Below, piece after piece: positions 22,187-32,658 of a DNA stretch of 64,000 bases (position 1 is the stretch's first letter; the number at the start of each line of letters is the position of its first letter). Source of the stretch: Hyaloraphidium curvatum (Eukaryota > Monoblepharomycota > Hyaloraphidiomycetes > Hyaloraphidiales > Hyaloraphidiaceae). The position numbers and the translations under genes are program-made. The stretch spans positions 142,728 through 206,727 of the forward strand of contig JAIVFI010000045.1 of assembly GCA_025558095.1 (NCBI GenBank). Direction: 5' to 3'. The notes beneath the pieces were generated by a model that did not search any database, had not been told where the DNA came from, and was given only the letters and a program-made list of their open reading frames with translations.

Positions 22187-22675
22187 GACCCAACGTCGGG
22201 GCCGGGAAGGTGCCTGGGGCGAAGAGTCCGATAAGAATATGTCTATACGAACGTCCCCCAACGATAGCAATACACGCGCGCGAAGTCTAGTTGTCACGAA
22301 AGCGGCGCAGCACCCTCTTCTGCCGCCGGGCCGAGCTGGAGGCGAAGAGCCGCCAGAAACGCGCCAGCGCCAGACCGTGGAAGCGAAGGACACCACGGTT
22401 GCGGGCCTGCGTCGTCTTATCCGACCCAAGGTCCAGATCACGGAATCATAGACGGTCGCGAGATCACACAAACGCGCATTTATGCTCTTTTCGCACGGCA
22501 CCTCGCGTGCAGTTATGGAGATGGTTCACCTAAGATTTAGACCGTCGGGTGATGGCGTCCCGCCAGTCGGAGACGTCCGATGCTTCACAATGAGGTCCAT
22601 CTGGACAGGATTCCTGCGGATTTCCTGCGCAAACCGGATGTGAAGGGATAGAATTGTTCAGGGCGGGAGCCTCGT
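22187..22675. other. Intergenic region, nothing recognised
   Basis: 489 bp between two minus-strand genes; it should hold the promoter of the hypothetical gene and the terminator of the cyclo-ligase gene. No gene supported. Confidence 0.5.
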
Positions 22676-23296
22676 TCATGCTGTCAGTACAAGGTCCACT
22701 CTCCTGTCCCACTCCTCGCAAGGCACATCCTCGCTCGCAACGAGCTGGCAACTGAGGCAAATGCCGACCACAAGTGGCTTCGTGAGCCCCCTTTGCTCAT
22801 AGTCGGCCGACAAAGTCTCCAGGAAAGTGTCGTAGTAACCTTTCCCGTGACCCAGCCGCTTCCCATCCTTCGAAAAGGCAACGCCCGGCACGATAACGAG
22901 GTCCAAAGGCGGGGAAACGTCGCGCCACTGTGTCCGTGCCGACCCGTCCGCGAAGGTGAGAGGAGGTTCCGGGATCCCCCATCGCGACTTTGGAAACGCG
23001 TCGACGGACTCTTCCGGCACGATTCTGAGCATGACCATGTCCTCCCTCCGCTTGCCCGTGATGCGCGGAACGAGCAGGGTCTTTTGCTTCGCGGCGTCGG
23101 CGATGATTTCGCGCGTTTGCAGCTCCGCGGGCATAGAAAGATAACAGGAGACCGTCCGCGCGGCCTGGTAAGCTTCCGACGCAAAAAGCCGCTGGACGAC
23201 CGCTGCCGATTCGGCGGCAATCGCGGCCGGTGTCAGAGCTGCCATGGTGGCAGCCATTCGCTTCCGAAGAGCGGCTTTCGAAGCAGCGACCGTCAT
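22676..23296 (-). CDS. 5-formyltetrahydrofolate cyclo-ligase
   Basis: Single exon, 206 residues, ATG 23296. Family features: N-terminal KAALRKRMAATMAAL (ATP-site Lys/Arg), AARTVSCYLSMPAELQT, LVPRITG, and the C-terminal nucleotide loop GVAFSKDGKRLGHGKGYYD. It converts 5-formyl-THF to 5,10-methenyl-THF with ATP. The typical length is about 200 residues, so this start is well supported; the long upstream open frame to 23764 crosses into the divergent neighbour and is a shadow. It is divergent from the PPR-like gene with 163 bp between starts, a probable shared promoter. Confidence 0.9.
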   Translation of the reverse strand: MTVAASKAALRKRMAATMAALTPAAIAAESAAVVQRLFASEAYQAARTVSCYLSMPAELQTREIIADAAKQKTLLVPRITGKRREDMVMLRIVPEESVDAFPKSRWGIPEPPLTFADGSARTQWRDVSPPLDLVIVPGVAFSKDGKRLGHGKGYYDTFLETLSADYEQRGLTKPLVVGICLSCQLVASEDVPCEEWDRRVDLVLTA

Positions 23297-23459
23297 CCCG
23301 TCCGTCGGCCGACGCGTTCCGTTCTCCCTCAAGCCAAAGCCGATATCAACGATGCCAAACTGAGCGCTTGAAGTCGGAAAGCGGGAAGAATCGCTCGCAG
23401 GAAGGAGGTTCAAGCTGTCAAAGGGAACCGCGTGCGCCGCGACATCTCGACTTGATCCG

Positions 23460-24662
23460 ATGTCTCGTTCCCCGGTATCCGCCTTCGGCATCTGCCGGCA
23501 GGCTCTCTCTGCCCGGAGAACGATACTTCCGGCACCATCTCCGGGATTTCCGGGGCTATTGGCCCCCCGGCTGCCCTCCCGATTCGCCGGCTGCATCCGA
23601 AACTCCTCGACAGACACGACGAGCTCCGGCGACGATGATCCTGTCCAAAACCTGCGCAACATCCTGCAATCGTCGTTTTTGCTACAGACGCGGTCTTCTG
23701 CGGAGGTTGCGAAAGCCTGGGACGCGTTCCAGCGTGTTCCGAACAAGAGGCTCCTCAACCGCACGGACTTTCAGAGCATACTCAACACTCAGCTCTGGGA
23801 ACACCAGGAACTTGGTTCGAAGTCGCAGGCCTCTGTCAGGATCGAGTCCATTTTGTCGGACATGGCCCAGAACGGCTTCCCGCCTGGATACATAGAGAAC
23901 AGTGTGCGACTTCGCGTCCAGGCGCCGTCGTTCGACTACGAAAGAGCTGCTTCCGAGATTCGGACAATGCACGCTGCCGGCAACCTTGCGGATCAGCACT
24001 CTGTGATCATCGTTCTCGCTCTGGCGGACCGTGACGGGCACGTCGGCCGGGCTCGAAAAGTCATCTACTTTCATCAGCATCTGCTCGGTCTCCTCACGCC
24101 TTCGACGTCTTTGACGATCCCGCTCTTGCTCCACGTGTTGAACAATCCCCAAAAGTTCGAGTTCTCCGACTCGGATCAGCCGGACGAACCTGTTTCCTTG
24201 GACGAGAGACCGCAGGAACCCGTCCCCTCCCTTCCCGGGTACCTGGACAACGCGCTCAAGGCCTGGCAGCGCGACATCCTGGCCTACTCGCTGCCGCTCT
24301 CGTTGCCTGCCTACTCGCTTCTGATCCACCATCTTCTGCGGCACGACCAGCTCCACACTGCCAACACGGCCCTGAATGACGCGCTGGCACACGGATTCGA
24401 CCTCGGATGGACGCTGATGGCGCCCTTCATAGAGCACTTTGTCGCGCTGGGCGAACTGGAGAAGGCTATGAGGGTCTTTACCGGGATCCGGGGCAAGGAG
24501 GGGCCGAGCGAGCCCGTTCCGGGCCGGGTGTACGAGACGCTGATCGGCGGGCAGCTCCAGGCGGGCAACATGAAGCTGGCGAAAGAGCTTTTCGGGGAGG
24601 CAAAGAAGAACGGGCTTTCCGAGGGCGCAATAAGGCGGTTCAAGGCGGGAGCGGGCTTGTAA
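23460..24662 (+). CDS. PPR-like helical-repeat protein, probably mitochondrial
   Basis: Single exon, 400 residues. The N-terminus is rich in Arg, Ser and Ala with no acidic residues for about 45 positions, as in a mitochondrial targeting peptide. The rest is all-helical, with pentatricopeptide-like pairs near the C-terminus (EKAMRVFTGIRG ... VYETLIGGQLQAGNMKLAKELFGEAKKNGLS). A role in mitochondrial RNA metabolism or ribosome function is inferred from the fold only. It converges with the next minus-strand gene with only 13 bp between the stop codons. Confidence 0.6.
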   Translation: MSRSPVSAFGICRQALSARRTILPAPSPGFPGLLAPRLPSRFAGCIRNSSTDTTSSGDDDPVQNLRNILQSSFLLQTRSSAEVAKAWDAFQRVPNKRLLNRTDFQSILNTQLWEHQELGSKSQASVRIESILSDMAQNGFPPGYIENSVRLRVQAPSFDYERAASEIRTMHAAGNLADQHSVIIVLALADRDGHVGRARKVIYFHQHLLGLLTPSTSLTIPLLLHVLNNPQKFEFSDSDQPDEPVSLDERPQEPVPSLPGYLDNALKAWQRDILAYSLPLSLPAYSLLIHHLLRHDQLHTANTALNDALAHGFDLGWTLMAPFIEHFVALGELEKAMRVFTGIRGKEGPSEPVPGRVYETLIGGQLQAGNMKLAKELFGEAKKNGLSEGAIRRFKAGAGL

Positions 24663-24675
24663 CAAGCCCAAGAAT

Positions 24676-25974
24676 CTATTGCTTCCATTCCGCGATCCCG
24701 TTCCAAAACCAAAACTCGTGCACCCTCCCCTGCCAATGGGCCGCGTCCTCCGATCGCGGAATACCACGGATGACGACCTTCTTGGGCGCCGCGGCCCGGA
24801 GCACCTCGGCCGCCTTTGCCAGGTCCTCGAGCTTCATCGTCGGCTTGGGATGGCGCAGCTCCAGCGTCGACAAGCCCGCCGGCAACCCCTGCCGGATACA
24901 GTCCGTTTCGCAATCATTCAGCACGAGCCGTCCGATATCCGAAGATCTGATCATCCTCAACCGCGGGTGCGGCGAGTTCAGCTCGAGCGTCCCGAGCTTC
25001 CTAGGTATCCCGAACGGGATGCAAGAGTACTCCCCGCCGCGGAGGGTAAGGTGCGAAAGCTGCAGCGAGTCGAGACCCGGCACGGGGCGGCTGATCGTCG
25101 GCACGTGGGTGATCTCGAGGTGCGGGACGCCCGCCAGGGCCGGGAGGAGCGGCTCGAGGTCGTGCAGCGGCACCACGGCGCGCTTGAGCTTGGTCATCAG
25201 CTGTGGGTAGGCGGAGAGGTTACCGACGGTCGGGCCGGTGGTGTTGAGGAAGATAGAAGAAACCTGGTCCGGCTTCGTGGCCAGGAGATCAAACAGCGGG
25301 CGAAAGTCGGACAGGTAGGTGAACCCGTTCACGACGACGTGCTTCAGCGACGGCGGCAGGGTCCCGAAAGCCGGTGCGCTCGACCCGAACATCCACTTGT
25401 GCCGGGAAAAGTGAGGCAGGCTCGGAAAGTCGAGCACCAGGGTCTCCAACGCCCGCCCGGCCTCCAAGTTGCCGAGCAGCGGGGGCAGCTCGTGGAGATC
25501 CTCCAGGTATACTTCGAGCCGCGTGATCTGCGGCAGGCAGCGCCGGACGAGGTCGCGGTGCCACGGTTCCTCCGGGTCCACGCGCAGCCTGAGCGTCCTC
25601 ACGTGGCACAGCCTGGGCAGGCCCCGCCTTTCGCCCGCCAACAATGTTGCAACGTGGCGCTCCCGCAACCGGAGTTTCCTGCAGCTGTCGCGTTCGCCCA
25701 CTTCGAGCTCGCGGAAGGCGATTGGGAGGCCGAGGAGATAGCAGCTCCGGCTCGCCAGGAGCAGGCAAAGGAGGGAACGCCTCCAGCCTCGGCGCAGAAG
25801 CTCGTCCATGATGACAATGAGCAGTTCCATCGGGAGCTTTGGCCTGTCCGGGGGTTCCTTCGGGCCGGGAGACGGCGCCGGAGATTTGGCAACTTGGGCC
25901 GTCAGGCGGCCACCGAGGGCGCCGCTGCCCGCAGGGAACGGCCCCATGTCGTCGAGGAGTGAATGATCTATCAT
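24676..25974 (-). CDS. F-box-like / leucine-rich-repeat-like protein
   Basis: Single exon; ATG 25974 (MIDHSLLDDMG) preferred over the in-frame ATG at 26037. About 432 residues. LPMELLIVIMDELLRRGWRRSLLCLLLASRSCY resembles an F-box helix set (residues about 49-82), followed by irregular LRR-like strands (TLRLRVD, ITRLEVYLEDL, ALETLVLDF, HLEITHV, HLTLRGGEY, TLELNSPHP, STLELRHPK). This is the fungal F-box/LRR style seen in SCF substrate receptors; substrate unknown. Confidence 0.6.
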   Translation of the reverse strand: MIDHSLLDDMGPFPAGSGALGGRLTAQVAKSPAPSPGPKEPPDRPKLPMELLIVIMDELLRRGWRRSLLCLLLASRSCYLLGLPIAFRELEVGERDSCRKLRLRERHVATLLAGERRGLPRLCHVRTLRLRVDPEEPWHRDLVRRCLPQITRLEVYLEDLHELPPLLGNLEAGRALETLVLDFPSLPHFSRHKWMFGSSAPAFGTLPPSLKHVVVNGFTYLSDFRPLFDLLATKPDQVSSIFLNTTGPTVGNLSAYPQLMTKLKRAVVPLHDLEPLLPALAGVPHLEITHVPTISRPVPGLDSLQLSHLTLRGGEYSCIPFGIPRKLGTLELNSPHPRLRMIRSSDIGRLVLNDCETDCIRQGLPAGLSTLELRHPKPTMKLEDLAKAAEVLRAAAPKKVVIRGIPRSEDAAHWQGRVHEFWFWNGIAEWKQ

Positions 25975-26142
25975 ACTTGCCCGGTTTCGGGGCAAGTTTC
26001 GTCCACCGCTATGGCCAGCTGACCTCCGTGCTGACAAGCTGCGGCGCCTGAGTCGATCAGATCACAACTACACGCGACTTTTGTGACCGCCCTCTGCGCC
26101 GCTCCGGGGGGTCGATATTCCCCGCATCGCACCTCAACTGCG

Positions 26143-26493
26143 ATGCAGCTTCCCCTATTGGCCTACCGGACACTTTCACGGGCGCTCCCGCGCCCGCGCC
26201 CCGGCGTCCTCCGCCCAAACTCCACCTCCGCCTCCCCCCGCCCCTCGGCGGAGCACACGTCCTACCCCCTCCCCAAACTCTCCCCCGTCGCCGCCAAAGG
26301 CCAGCTCCCCCCCTCGTTCTACCTCAAGGCGTACCTCGTGGGCATCCTCCTCGGGGGCGCGATGGAGGCGCTCATGTCCACGACGGGGTTCTACGACTCC
26401 CTGAGGATCGCCGAGGGGAAGCGGATGGCGAGGGAGATGGAGGAGATGGAGAAGGTGGTGGAGGAGATGAAGAAGGAGGGGAAGGTGGCGTGA
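26143..26493 (+). CDS. Small mitochondrial membrane protein, SMIM4/UQCC5-like
   Basis: Single exon, 116 residues from ATG 26143. The N-terminal 35 residues are Arg/Ser/Pro-rich with no acidic residue, as in a mitochondrial presequence. One transmembrane segment follows (YLKAYLVGILLGGAMEALM), then TGFYD and a charged helix (KRMAREMEEMEKVVEEMKK). The GGxME...M...FYD spacing resembles animal SMIM4/UQCC5, a complex III assembly factor. The similarity rests on a short motif, so this is a hypothesis. Confidence 0.5.
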   Translation: MQLPLLAYRTLSRALPRPRPGVLRPNSTSASPRPSAEHTSYPLPKLSPVAAKGQLPPSFYLKAYLVGILLGGAMEALMSTTGFYDSLRIAEGKRMAREMEEMEKVVEEMKKEGKVA

Positions 26494-27277
26494 TGGACGC
26501 AACGGGGCGGACCGGACGCGGAGGCGACGCCGGGACGTGAAATCGGCTTCTTGGACGCGTTGTTCCGGGCTTCGCGGTTCCGGAGGGCACCGGTCGGTCC
26601 ATGGACGCTGGAAGCGTTGCCTCGAGTGGCCGATGAAGGTCATCTGCTCGTAGGATTGTCGGTCGAAGGCAGCTCGGTCATGTAGATCCCCTGGAGGAAG
26701 GATCTCGATTCCCAAACAATCTACCGCATTACTCTGTAATCGCAGCAAGCTCCACGTCGCGCCGGTAGGCCGCGATCGATCGGGCGGGATCAGGAACGCG
26801 TCGGAGAAGGCGTCATCGTGACAACTCTTGGCATCCGACCTCTGCCCTCTATTCTCGATGCGCAGAGCGGTAGATATGGTCTGAACGTCGAATGAATTCA
26901 GCTGGGCCCGCAAAATCACGGTGGACGAGGGGTATTCGCTGACGGGAGACGTTCGGAGAGCGTCCTTGCGGTTCCATACCCCATCTTTCGACAGCTGCAC
27001 ATCGGCGACGCGATCCGCCGGCGCGATCGGATCAATGCAACCGATCCAAACTGCCAGCGGTGGCTCGGCGGTGGTATAGAGGACGCGAAGTTGGCGTTGC
27101 GTGCGGGATCGTGCACCCGACCCGATCGCGTGTGCGCGCTCGAGCACGCGACCTCCGCGTCTGCCAACCGTCGGGCGGAGTCAGCCGACGGTCCGCGCAC
27201 GCGCACCTCCGCCCCTCCGTCTCCGTTGCCTTAGCCCGCTCCCGTTTTCTCCGCGCCGCCGCCGCCCGCCCACCGCC
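26494..27277. other. Long intergenic region with an unresolved minus-strand ORF
   Basis: 784 bp. A minus-strand frame is open from 27147 through this gap and into the antisense of the preceding gene. Its part at about 26600..27090 has a mixed composition (for example SKDGVWNRKDALRTSPVSEY) that is less GC-skewed than typical shadows, but no family, start or end can be supported. Otherwise nothing seen. Confidence 0.35.
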
Positions 27278-29547
27278 ATGCCGCGTCTCCCCCCCGCGGT
27301 CGCCGCCGGCGCTGTGCTGCTCGCTCTCGCGCTCGCCGCGCTGCCCGCCGCCGCGCAGGTGCCGTCGGCGTGCCTCGCCGCGCAGCGCGATCCCGAGATC
27401 CCCGAGTTCGAGCACTGCTCGTGCCCCATGAACGACGAGGTCGACGCTTTCCGGCCCGGCGTCGACTACTTCCCGGACAAGGCCGTCTCCAGTGGGTACC
27501 GCGCGAGCGCGCGAAAACGGCGCGGGGGCTGCACGCGATCCGCTGCCGGGACCTGCTGGCACGGCGCCGCCTCCGTCGGGTGATCAGCAGAGCGGGGGGC
27601 ATGGGTGTCCCCAACAGGCTCGGCGCCCTTTCGGCGGTCCTGCCCCGCGGCGCCTGCCATTTCGCCCCTTGCCTATTTCTTACGCACGTATCTGTCCCGC
27701 AGACAACCCGCAGTTCTGGCGGATCGACTACTACAACTCCTACAAGGTGGGCCGTCATCTCGGTCCGCTCAGACTGCCCCTTCTGATCGACCGCGTTTCC
27801 AGGTCATTACGAACTTCCGCGACGGGGAAACCTACGTCCTCTATCTCTGCAGCACTCCGGTACGTGGCCTGGCGTTCGAAGTGTGACTGGCGAGCCTCGA
27901 GTTGATCACCCACCCTTTGTCTCGCAGCCCCCCAACGCGACCAACTTCGCGCCCAACGCCAAATTCTTCCAGATCCCGCTGCAGCGCGTCATGATCGGCG
28001 ACATCGGCCTGCTCGCCTTCTTCACCCGTCTCGGCCTGCTCCCCGCCATCGGCTACGTCCCCGACCCGTCGGACCTCGCAGGGGGCTGCGGCCAGCGCCT
28101 GGTCGAGCTGGGCCGCATCCGCGGGATCCCCGAGACCGAGGGCGTCGGCGACTCGGTCGACGCGGCTTTTGTCACCTCGGGCGAGCTGCTCAACAGGACC
28201 GCGACCAACGGCTCGGGGAGGATGCTGGTACCGCCGTCGCTCGCCGTGCGGGTGCCCATCAGGCTCGACCCCTCGCCCATCTCGCGGATGGAGTACATCC
28301 TGTTCCTGTCGGCCTTCTGGAACCTCGAGGAGTCGGCGAGGCGGATCTGGGCGCAGGGCGTGGGGCAGTACGAGTGCAACGTCAACCAGGTGGGCCCCCA
28401 CATGAAAGACTTTAATGTATTGTGCTAATTGCGCCGTTTCTCAGATCAAGCTCAGCGTTCTCCGCCGCCCCGTCGTCGCCTGGCTCCGCCGCGAGCCGTC
28501 CGGCTTCTTCATCACGGTATGTTCGCTGATCCACCCAACCGTGCTCTGCTCATTGCCTTTTTGGTCGCCAGCCGGAGCACCCGTACCGCACGTCCATTCT
28601 TCTATCGGCCGGCGCCAACGCCATGGTCGCCCAGCAGCCCGTCTCGCTCGCGGACGTCCAGAAGGGTCTCCTCGGCGCCGAGTGAGTGATCTCATGCCTT
28701 GGGCGCCGGTCGCCTCCTGATTCGACCCCATCGCAGCTTTATCATTGACGAGACGGAGCGGGTCAACGACCTCGAGGACTTCCTCTCGGTCTACCAGCTC
28801 AACTCCACGGGCCTGTTCGGAAAGAGCCCGTACCGCTTCCTGGAGAGGAGGCAGGTATGGCGCGTGGACAAGGTCAAGCCGAGCCCCAACAGTCTGAGCA
28901 GCGGTGCGTTGGCGGCGCACATTACAAGTCGCTTCGCGTGCTTACTGTGCTGCCATTCCTCAGGCTTCGCCCAGCTTTCGCTCTCGACCGCCGACATCCT
29001 GCTCGCTGACGTGCTCGCCGCGGTCTACCCGAGCTACAACCCCGGCATCTCCACGCGCTGGCTCCGCAATATCGCCGTCGCCGAGCCCGTCCTGCAAAAC
29101 ACCCCCCTCTCGTGCCAAACCACCGCCCAGGTGTCGGCCCCCGGCCCCAACGTACCGCGGGACCTCTGCCCCAGCGCGCCCTTCCCCAACGGCAACCCGT
29201 GGGCCGTCAGCCCCCCGGACTCGAGCTCCGGCGTCTCCTCTGCCCCTCCTCCGTCGCCCGTCAACGCCCCCCCGCCGCAGGGGAGCACCGTCAACGTCGT
29301 CGCCATCTCCGTGGGCGTCACCCTGGGCGTCGTCGCCCTCCTCGTCGGCGGCGTGCTTTTCTGGGGCCACAGGCGGCACGGCTGGTTCGCCCCGCGGGGC
29401 GGGTCCGACGGCCCCGGCGGCAAGCCCGAGGGCGGTGGCTTCGTCAAGCTCGAGGACGACTTTGCCGGCGTCGCGGGGAGGAGAGGGACCAAGATCCCCG
29501 ACGCGCCCGGGGCGCAGAGGGGCGATTCGGCGGTCGACCTCGCCTGA
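27278..29547 (+). CDS. Type I membrane protein with periplasmic-binding-protein (TroA)-like ectodomain
   Basis: Eight exons: 27278..27491, 27703..27746, 27803..27859, 27928..28389, 28445..28516, 28572..28681, 28737..28903 and 28964..29547; all phases close, 569 residues. Signal peptide (VLLALALAALPAAAQV), then a bilobal binding-protein-like body: VITNFRDGETYVLYLC, RVMIGDIGLLAFFTRLGLLPAIGYV, SRMEYILFLSAFWNLEESA, RPVVAWL, and DFIIDETERVND, created across a splice junction. A Ser/Pro-rich stalk, one transmembrane helix (VNVVAISVGVTLGVVALLVG) and a short Gly-rich tail follow. The order of elements fits class III solute-binding proteins, but metal or siderophore binding is inference. Three N-glycosylation sequons (NAT, NRT, NGS) lie in the ectodomain. 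Confidence 0.72.
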
Positions 29548-29976
29548 TCGCCGGTCGGGGGCGCGGATGTTTTGGGAACCTGCTTTTGGATCGGGATACC
29601 GGGTCATTTGGGGTGAGAACTGATTCATTGGGAACATGGGACGATACCCGGCCCCGGGATGGGGCCCCAACGGGGAGTACAGTTGGATGCGATACCAGAG
29701 TCTCGGGAAAGGACGCTTGGCTGTACATAGCGCATCGCTGCCATTTGTATCAAGCACGGGGCTCGCAAAAGTATCAGTACATTCTTTCTGGTGGAATCTT
29801 TCGGGAGACAATGTTCGTCCGGTATGCGTTGCGGCGCGGCGATAATGGCGTCACTAGGACCCTGCACAGCACTCCCCTGAATACAACCTTGGCGTTCTGC
29901 CGTTGCGAAGGATACCTTTGCCAGACGGTCCGGGCACTTTGCTCTTCTCCTCGAGACAAAGATTGTGCAGCACAGG
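29548..29976. other. Intergenic region, nothing recognised
   Basis: 429 bp between the membrane-protein gene and the SnoaL-like gene, both on the plus strand. Lower GC than its surroundings; no coding ORF or structured element seen. Confidence 0.5.
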
Positions 29977-30491
29977 ATGGCCGACTCGAGGGAGCGCAAC
30001 CTCGCGACCGCAGGCGCCATTTACCAGGCTTTCGGAACGGGAGACATCCCGACGATCCTCTCCCACCTCGCGGACGACGTGCTGTTTGATGCCGACTGGG
30101 CCGATAACTTTGCGCAGCGCGGCCAGGGCCCGAACACCCTGAAGCCGCGGCGCGGGCACGCGGGCGCCGGGGAGTTCTTCGCCGCCGTCGGCGCGAGCAA
30201 GGTGGAGGAGTTCCAAGTCGTCGACATCCTCGCCAGCGGGAACCAGGTGGCCGCGCAGATCACCATCGCCACCAGCTCGCCCAACGGGGGAAAGCTGCGC
30301 GACGAGGAGATCCACCTGTGGTGGGTGGCTTCACATCCGTGTTTGAGGGACGCCGTCTGAACAGGCAACGGCCGTATGGGGCGCACAGGAAGTTCAACGA
30401 AGACGGCAAGGTCGTCGCAATCCGCCACTACTGCGACACGGCGAAGCACATCGAAGCTGCCAAGGGTGTGGACACGACAGTCAAGCCTTGA
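29977..30491 (+). CDS. SnoaL-like (NTF2-fold) protein
   Basis: Exons 29977..30320 and 30389..30491; 68-nt intron (GTGGGT...ACAG) with a TGG codon split across the junction, 148 residues. Features of the NTF2-like/SnoaL fold: helix IYQAFGTGDIPTILSHLADDVLFD, GHAGAGEFF, a strand with VAAQITI, and the closing HLWKFNEDGKVVAIRHYCDT made by splicing. Related proteins are small isomerase-like enzymes or ligand binders; substrate unknown. Confidence 0.75.
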
Positions 30492-30871
30492 TAAGCAGCA
30501 TTAGTAGCATTGGCCGATGCGCTCTGACAACATCGTTGCGCAATCGTCTTGTCAACGCTTAGCCGGCAATTGTTCGTCTGCTGTTTTCCTAGCATTTGGA
30601 GGTCTTGTAGCTGCCCTCCTGTCGTGAGTCACAACACACTCGGAGCAGGTTACCGACATATAGCGCTGAGCCGCGCAGTCGTGCGTCGACCGTGTCGCTG
30701 CGCCACACCGACTGACTACCCACTTGGCCGAAAAGAATCCAGCATGTAAATTTCTTCACTCCTTCCGCAGATTGCCTCTTTTGATTCTCCGTTCGGTTGG
30801 AACCGCTCGCGCGCGGCGTCCCTCTCAACTTGCCAACTTTCAAATCCCTCTTCAGGCAGCGCTTTAGGACG
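30492..30871. other. Intergenic region, nothing recognised
   Basis: 380 bp of comparatively AT-rich sequence before a degenerate locus. No gene supported. Confidence 0.5.
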
Positions 30872-31566
30872 ATGGCAGCAATTGCTGCCTCCAAAGCGCG
30901 CATGCAAGAAGCACAGACGACTTGGGCTTGGTCGCTGGGCACAGCACAGGACGCGGAGGCCTCCCTTGCGGCCCGCGTCCACGCGAAGGACGCTGCGGCG
31001 CGCGCGTGGGCCGCGCTCTTTCCCGGCCCGAGCGAGGAAATGGCTGTCGTCATCTCTCTACAGTGATGCTTCGTTTTTGGCCAAGATTCGCACTTTTGCC
31101 GGGACCACAGGCGAAAGCAACCACAGCCTTCGCACCCTCTTTCGGAGCCCTAGTTTCAGACCCACCAAGCTCACACTTTGCTTGACGGATTTGCGGAACT
31201 TTGATTGGACAGCCATCAGACACATGGAGAGTCTTCAACACCTTGCACTTCGTTCACCACAAGCATCTCCCCTCCGTCCTGCCTAACGTCAAAGTACTGG
31301 AGCTCAGCTTCCTTCCTGGTATTGATTATGACGCAAGGAATTGCTCAGTCCTTGCGGAGCCCGATCCCGCTGTCTGGAATGACTTCGGAGCCGTGCAAGT
31401 GACCTGGCAGATGCAACGGCCTACGAGGCACCTGTTTAGCTGTGAGCTACCTCCTGGCGAGAAGCGCACTTCGCTTGAGGAACTGCTGCGGCGGTGGGAG
31501 TCGGAGCGAGCTTTCTGGATGGAGGTTGCGGCCTTGACAGGAGGGTGGTTCTGGGATAGGACCTAG
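30872..31566 (+). pseudogene. Decayed F-box/LRR-like gene
   Basis: Protein-like stretches follow each other in three different frames: a helical Ala-rich start (MAAIAASKARMQEAQTTWAW), then LRR-like text (TKLTLCLTDLRNFDW ... HMESLQHLAL), then LPNVKVLELSFLPGIDYD to a stop at 31566. The frame changes near 31068 and 31245 are not explained by introns of normal size: the possible GT..AG pairs are under 20 nt. I read this as a frameshifted remnant of the local F-box/LRR type. A gene with unseen introns cannot be excluded. Confidence 0.4.
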
Positions 31567-31716
31567 CTGATGCCTAGATGTACAAAGACGCATTTACTAC
31601 TTGAAGGAGCTTGCTCGAAATGTCCCCTGTTCCCACCGATCTTGGTTTCGGAGGTTCCAGTGCTGATGACTCGCCGGCCGGCTGACGGCTCAACAAACCG
31701 ACGCGGCGTCATCGCC

Positions 31717-32590
31717 ATGGCCGATTTCCAGCCCCTCGACCCCATCTTCTTCCGTCTGACCGCGTCGGACCCATACTGGCGCTTCGGCCACGTCACGGAC
31801 GGCTGGAATGGCGGTCCCGGCCCCGTCCCGTGCTCCCCACGCGCGCGCGTTTCGGTCTCCGTCCCGCGGGAACCCCTCCTCCTCGCGCGCGCCAGCCCCG
31901 AGACCGCCCTCCTCCAACCACCCGAGGGCTCCGCGCCGAGCGACGCGGAGCTGCGCGCGATGCTGGTCTCGCACCGCCTCGCGCGGGAGCGGTTCCGCGC
32001 CGGGGTCGCGCAGGACAGGTTCGCGTTCGTCGCACTCAGGCAGCCGGGCGGGCCGTGGGCATTGGGCGTGATAACCGGGGACGAGGAGGGCGGGACGGCG
32101 CAGGTGGAACTGATCCTGGACGAGGGGACGACGTGGGTCTGCCCCTCGTGGGAGGCAGTCGCCCTGCTGACGACGCGCACCCCCCCGCAGGATCATCCAC
32201 ATCCCGCGCACCCGGCTCAGGCCGGTACCACTGGACTGCCTGCTCCTCCAACCTCACGATCCGGCGCCCGACGGCGCGCTGGAGGAGCTGCGGGAGGCGC
32301 AGGCGCACGTCGCCGTTGTCCGCCAGAGGGCCGGGGGCGCCTCGTTCCTCGGCGACGAGCTGCCGTCGCCCAACGACGACGGCCCGCCGGGAGCTTCCGT
32401 GTCGAGCGAGTCGTACATGACCGAACCGCCCCCGGGCAGCTCCTCGTCGGAAGGGCTCATGTTCCGCGGGCCCGCGCTGCTCCCCGGCGAGACCCGCAGG
32501 CAGCTGTACCTGCCCGAGTCGCCGCGCGATGCGACCAGCTCTCTCGTGGGGATCCCGCTGGGGCCGAATCCGTTGCCTGACGGCCTGTAG
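31717..32590 (+). CDS. Hypothetical protein
   Basis: Exons 31717..32147 and 32191..32590; 43-nt intron (GTGGGA...CGCAG with an internal CTGAC), 276 residues. The spliced frame gives coherent text on both sides (TWVCPSIIHIPRTRLRPVPLDCLLL), while the unspliced frame turns into low-complexity Arg/Pro. Start MADFQPLDPIFFRL; in-frame codons exist upstream to 31570. The second half is Ser/Pro/Gly-rich. No family recognised. Confidence 0.55.
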
Positions 32591-32658
32591 CTTATTCACG
32601 CATTCTCTCTCTCTTGTATCTACTTTCATTGCTCTTCTGTAATGCACCTCCGCCTGCG

